DNA of 6,205 nt. Origin: an uncultured Fibrobacter sp. Lineage in GTDB: Bacteria; Fibrobacterota; Fibrobacteria; Fibrobacterales; Fibrobacteraceae. The stretch lies in contig CAMZFJ010000121.1 of assembly GCA_947306025.1 (NCBI GenBank), positions 1-6,205 of the forward strand, written 5' to 3'. Both the position numbers and the translations under genes were made by a program. The notes under the pieces are model-generated. The model saw only the letters and a list, made by a program, of their open reading frames with translations. It was not told where the DNA came from and made no database searches. Of this stretch, positions 6,077 through 6,205 are shown piece after piece; positions within the stretch are counted from its first letter, which is position 1; each line of letters opens with the position of its first letter.

Positions 6077-6151
6077 TTTTCCTAGAAATCAAATAATTCG
6101 GGTTTCGCATTTTTCTACATTTTCCTCCGTAAAAAACAAAGGATACGCTAT

Positions 6152-6205
6152 ATGAATATTCTCGTTGTTGGTAGCGGTGGTCGTGAACATGCGATTGCCC
6201 TCGCT
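6152..6205 (+). CDS. purD: Phosphoribosylamine-glycine ligase, N-terminus (3' end outside window)
   Basis: Only the first 18 codons are present: MNILVVGSGGREHAIALA. This is the signature N-terminus of PurD (GAR synthetase), which joins glycine to 5-phosphoribosylamine using ATP in the second step of purine synthesis in the cytoplasm; VVGSGGREHA is the conserved N-terminal nucleotide-fold loop. AAAGG at 6138-6142 lies nine bases before the ATG and serves as ribosome site. The 75-bp gap to the preceding lipoprotein gene contains no clear promoter or strong terminator. Whether purD has its own promoter cannot be decided from this window. Confidence 0.93.
   Translation, partial: MNILVVGSGGREHAIALA

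Noticed and set aside
6085..6114. Possible terminator after the small lipoprotein gene: GAAATC pairing with GGTTTC, then a T run
   Set aside because: Only six weak pairs with a ten-base loop, and the T run starts three bases after the stem; too weak to call.

Overview
The window looks like chromosomal DNA of a diderm bacterium of the Fibrobacter type. The inference rests on three things: strongly biased codons in the core gene tsf, several exported or lipid-anchored proteins of no recognised family packed between housekeeping genes, and an intergenic heptad repeat element of a style I associate, from memory only, with Fibrobacter genomes. The genus is inferred, not proven.

Layout. The left edge carries the 3' part of tsf (elongation factor Ts, + strand). 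It is followed by a nested inverted-repeat element (375-497) and a strong intrinsic terminator (498-535). Two minus-strand genes come next, read right to left: a 310-residue lipoprotein (3414 to 2482), then a 598-residue membrane protein (2352 to 556) that joins an N-terminal RDD membrane domain to a C-terminal copy of the lipoprotein's soluble module. A 118-bp divergent region with an imperfect dyad separates the lipoprotein from a plus-strand group: a GNAT acetyltransferase (3533-3991), an exported protein of unknown function starting one base after it (3993-5420), and a small AT-rich lipoprotein (5453-6076). The right edge holds the first 18 codons of purD (purine synthesis).

How the genes fit together. 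tsf and purD are core genes unrelated to the interior. Four of the five interior genes encode envelope proteins: two lipoproteins, one secreted or periplasmic protein, and one multi-membrane-span protein whose predicted topology puts its large C-terminal part outside the cytoplasm. The two minus-strand proteins are paralogues over about 250 residues, with the same module carried once on a lipid anchor and once on an RDD membrane anchor. This is the most notable feature of the window. The GNAT enzyme and the exported protein behind it are probably translationally coupled, but no shared pathway is evident. There is no sign of CRISPR, phage, transposase, tRNA or rRNA. No gene-free stretch exceeds 300 bases; the largest is 375-555.
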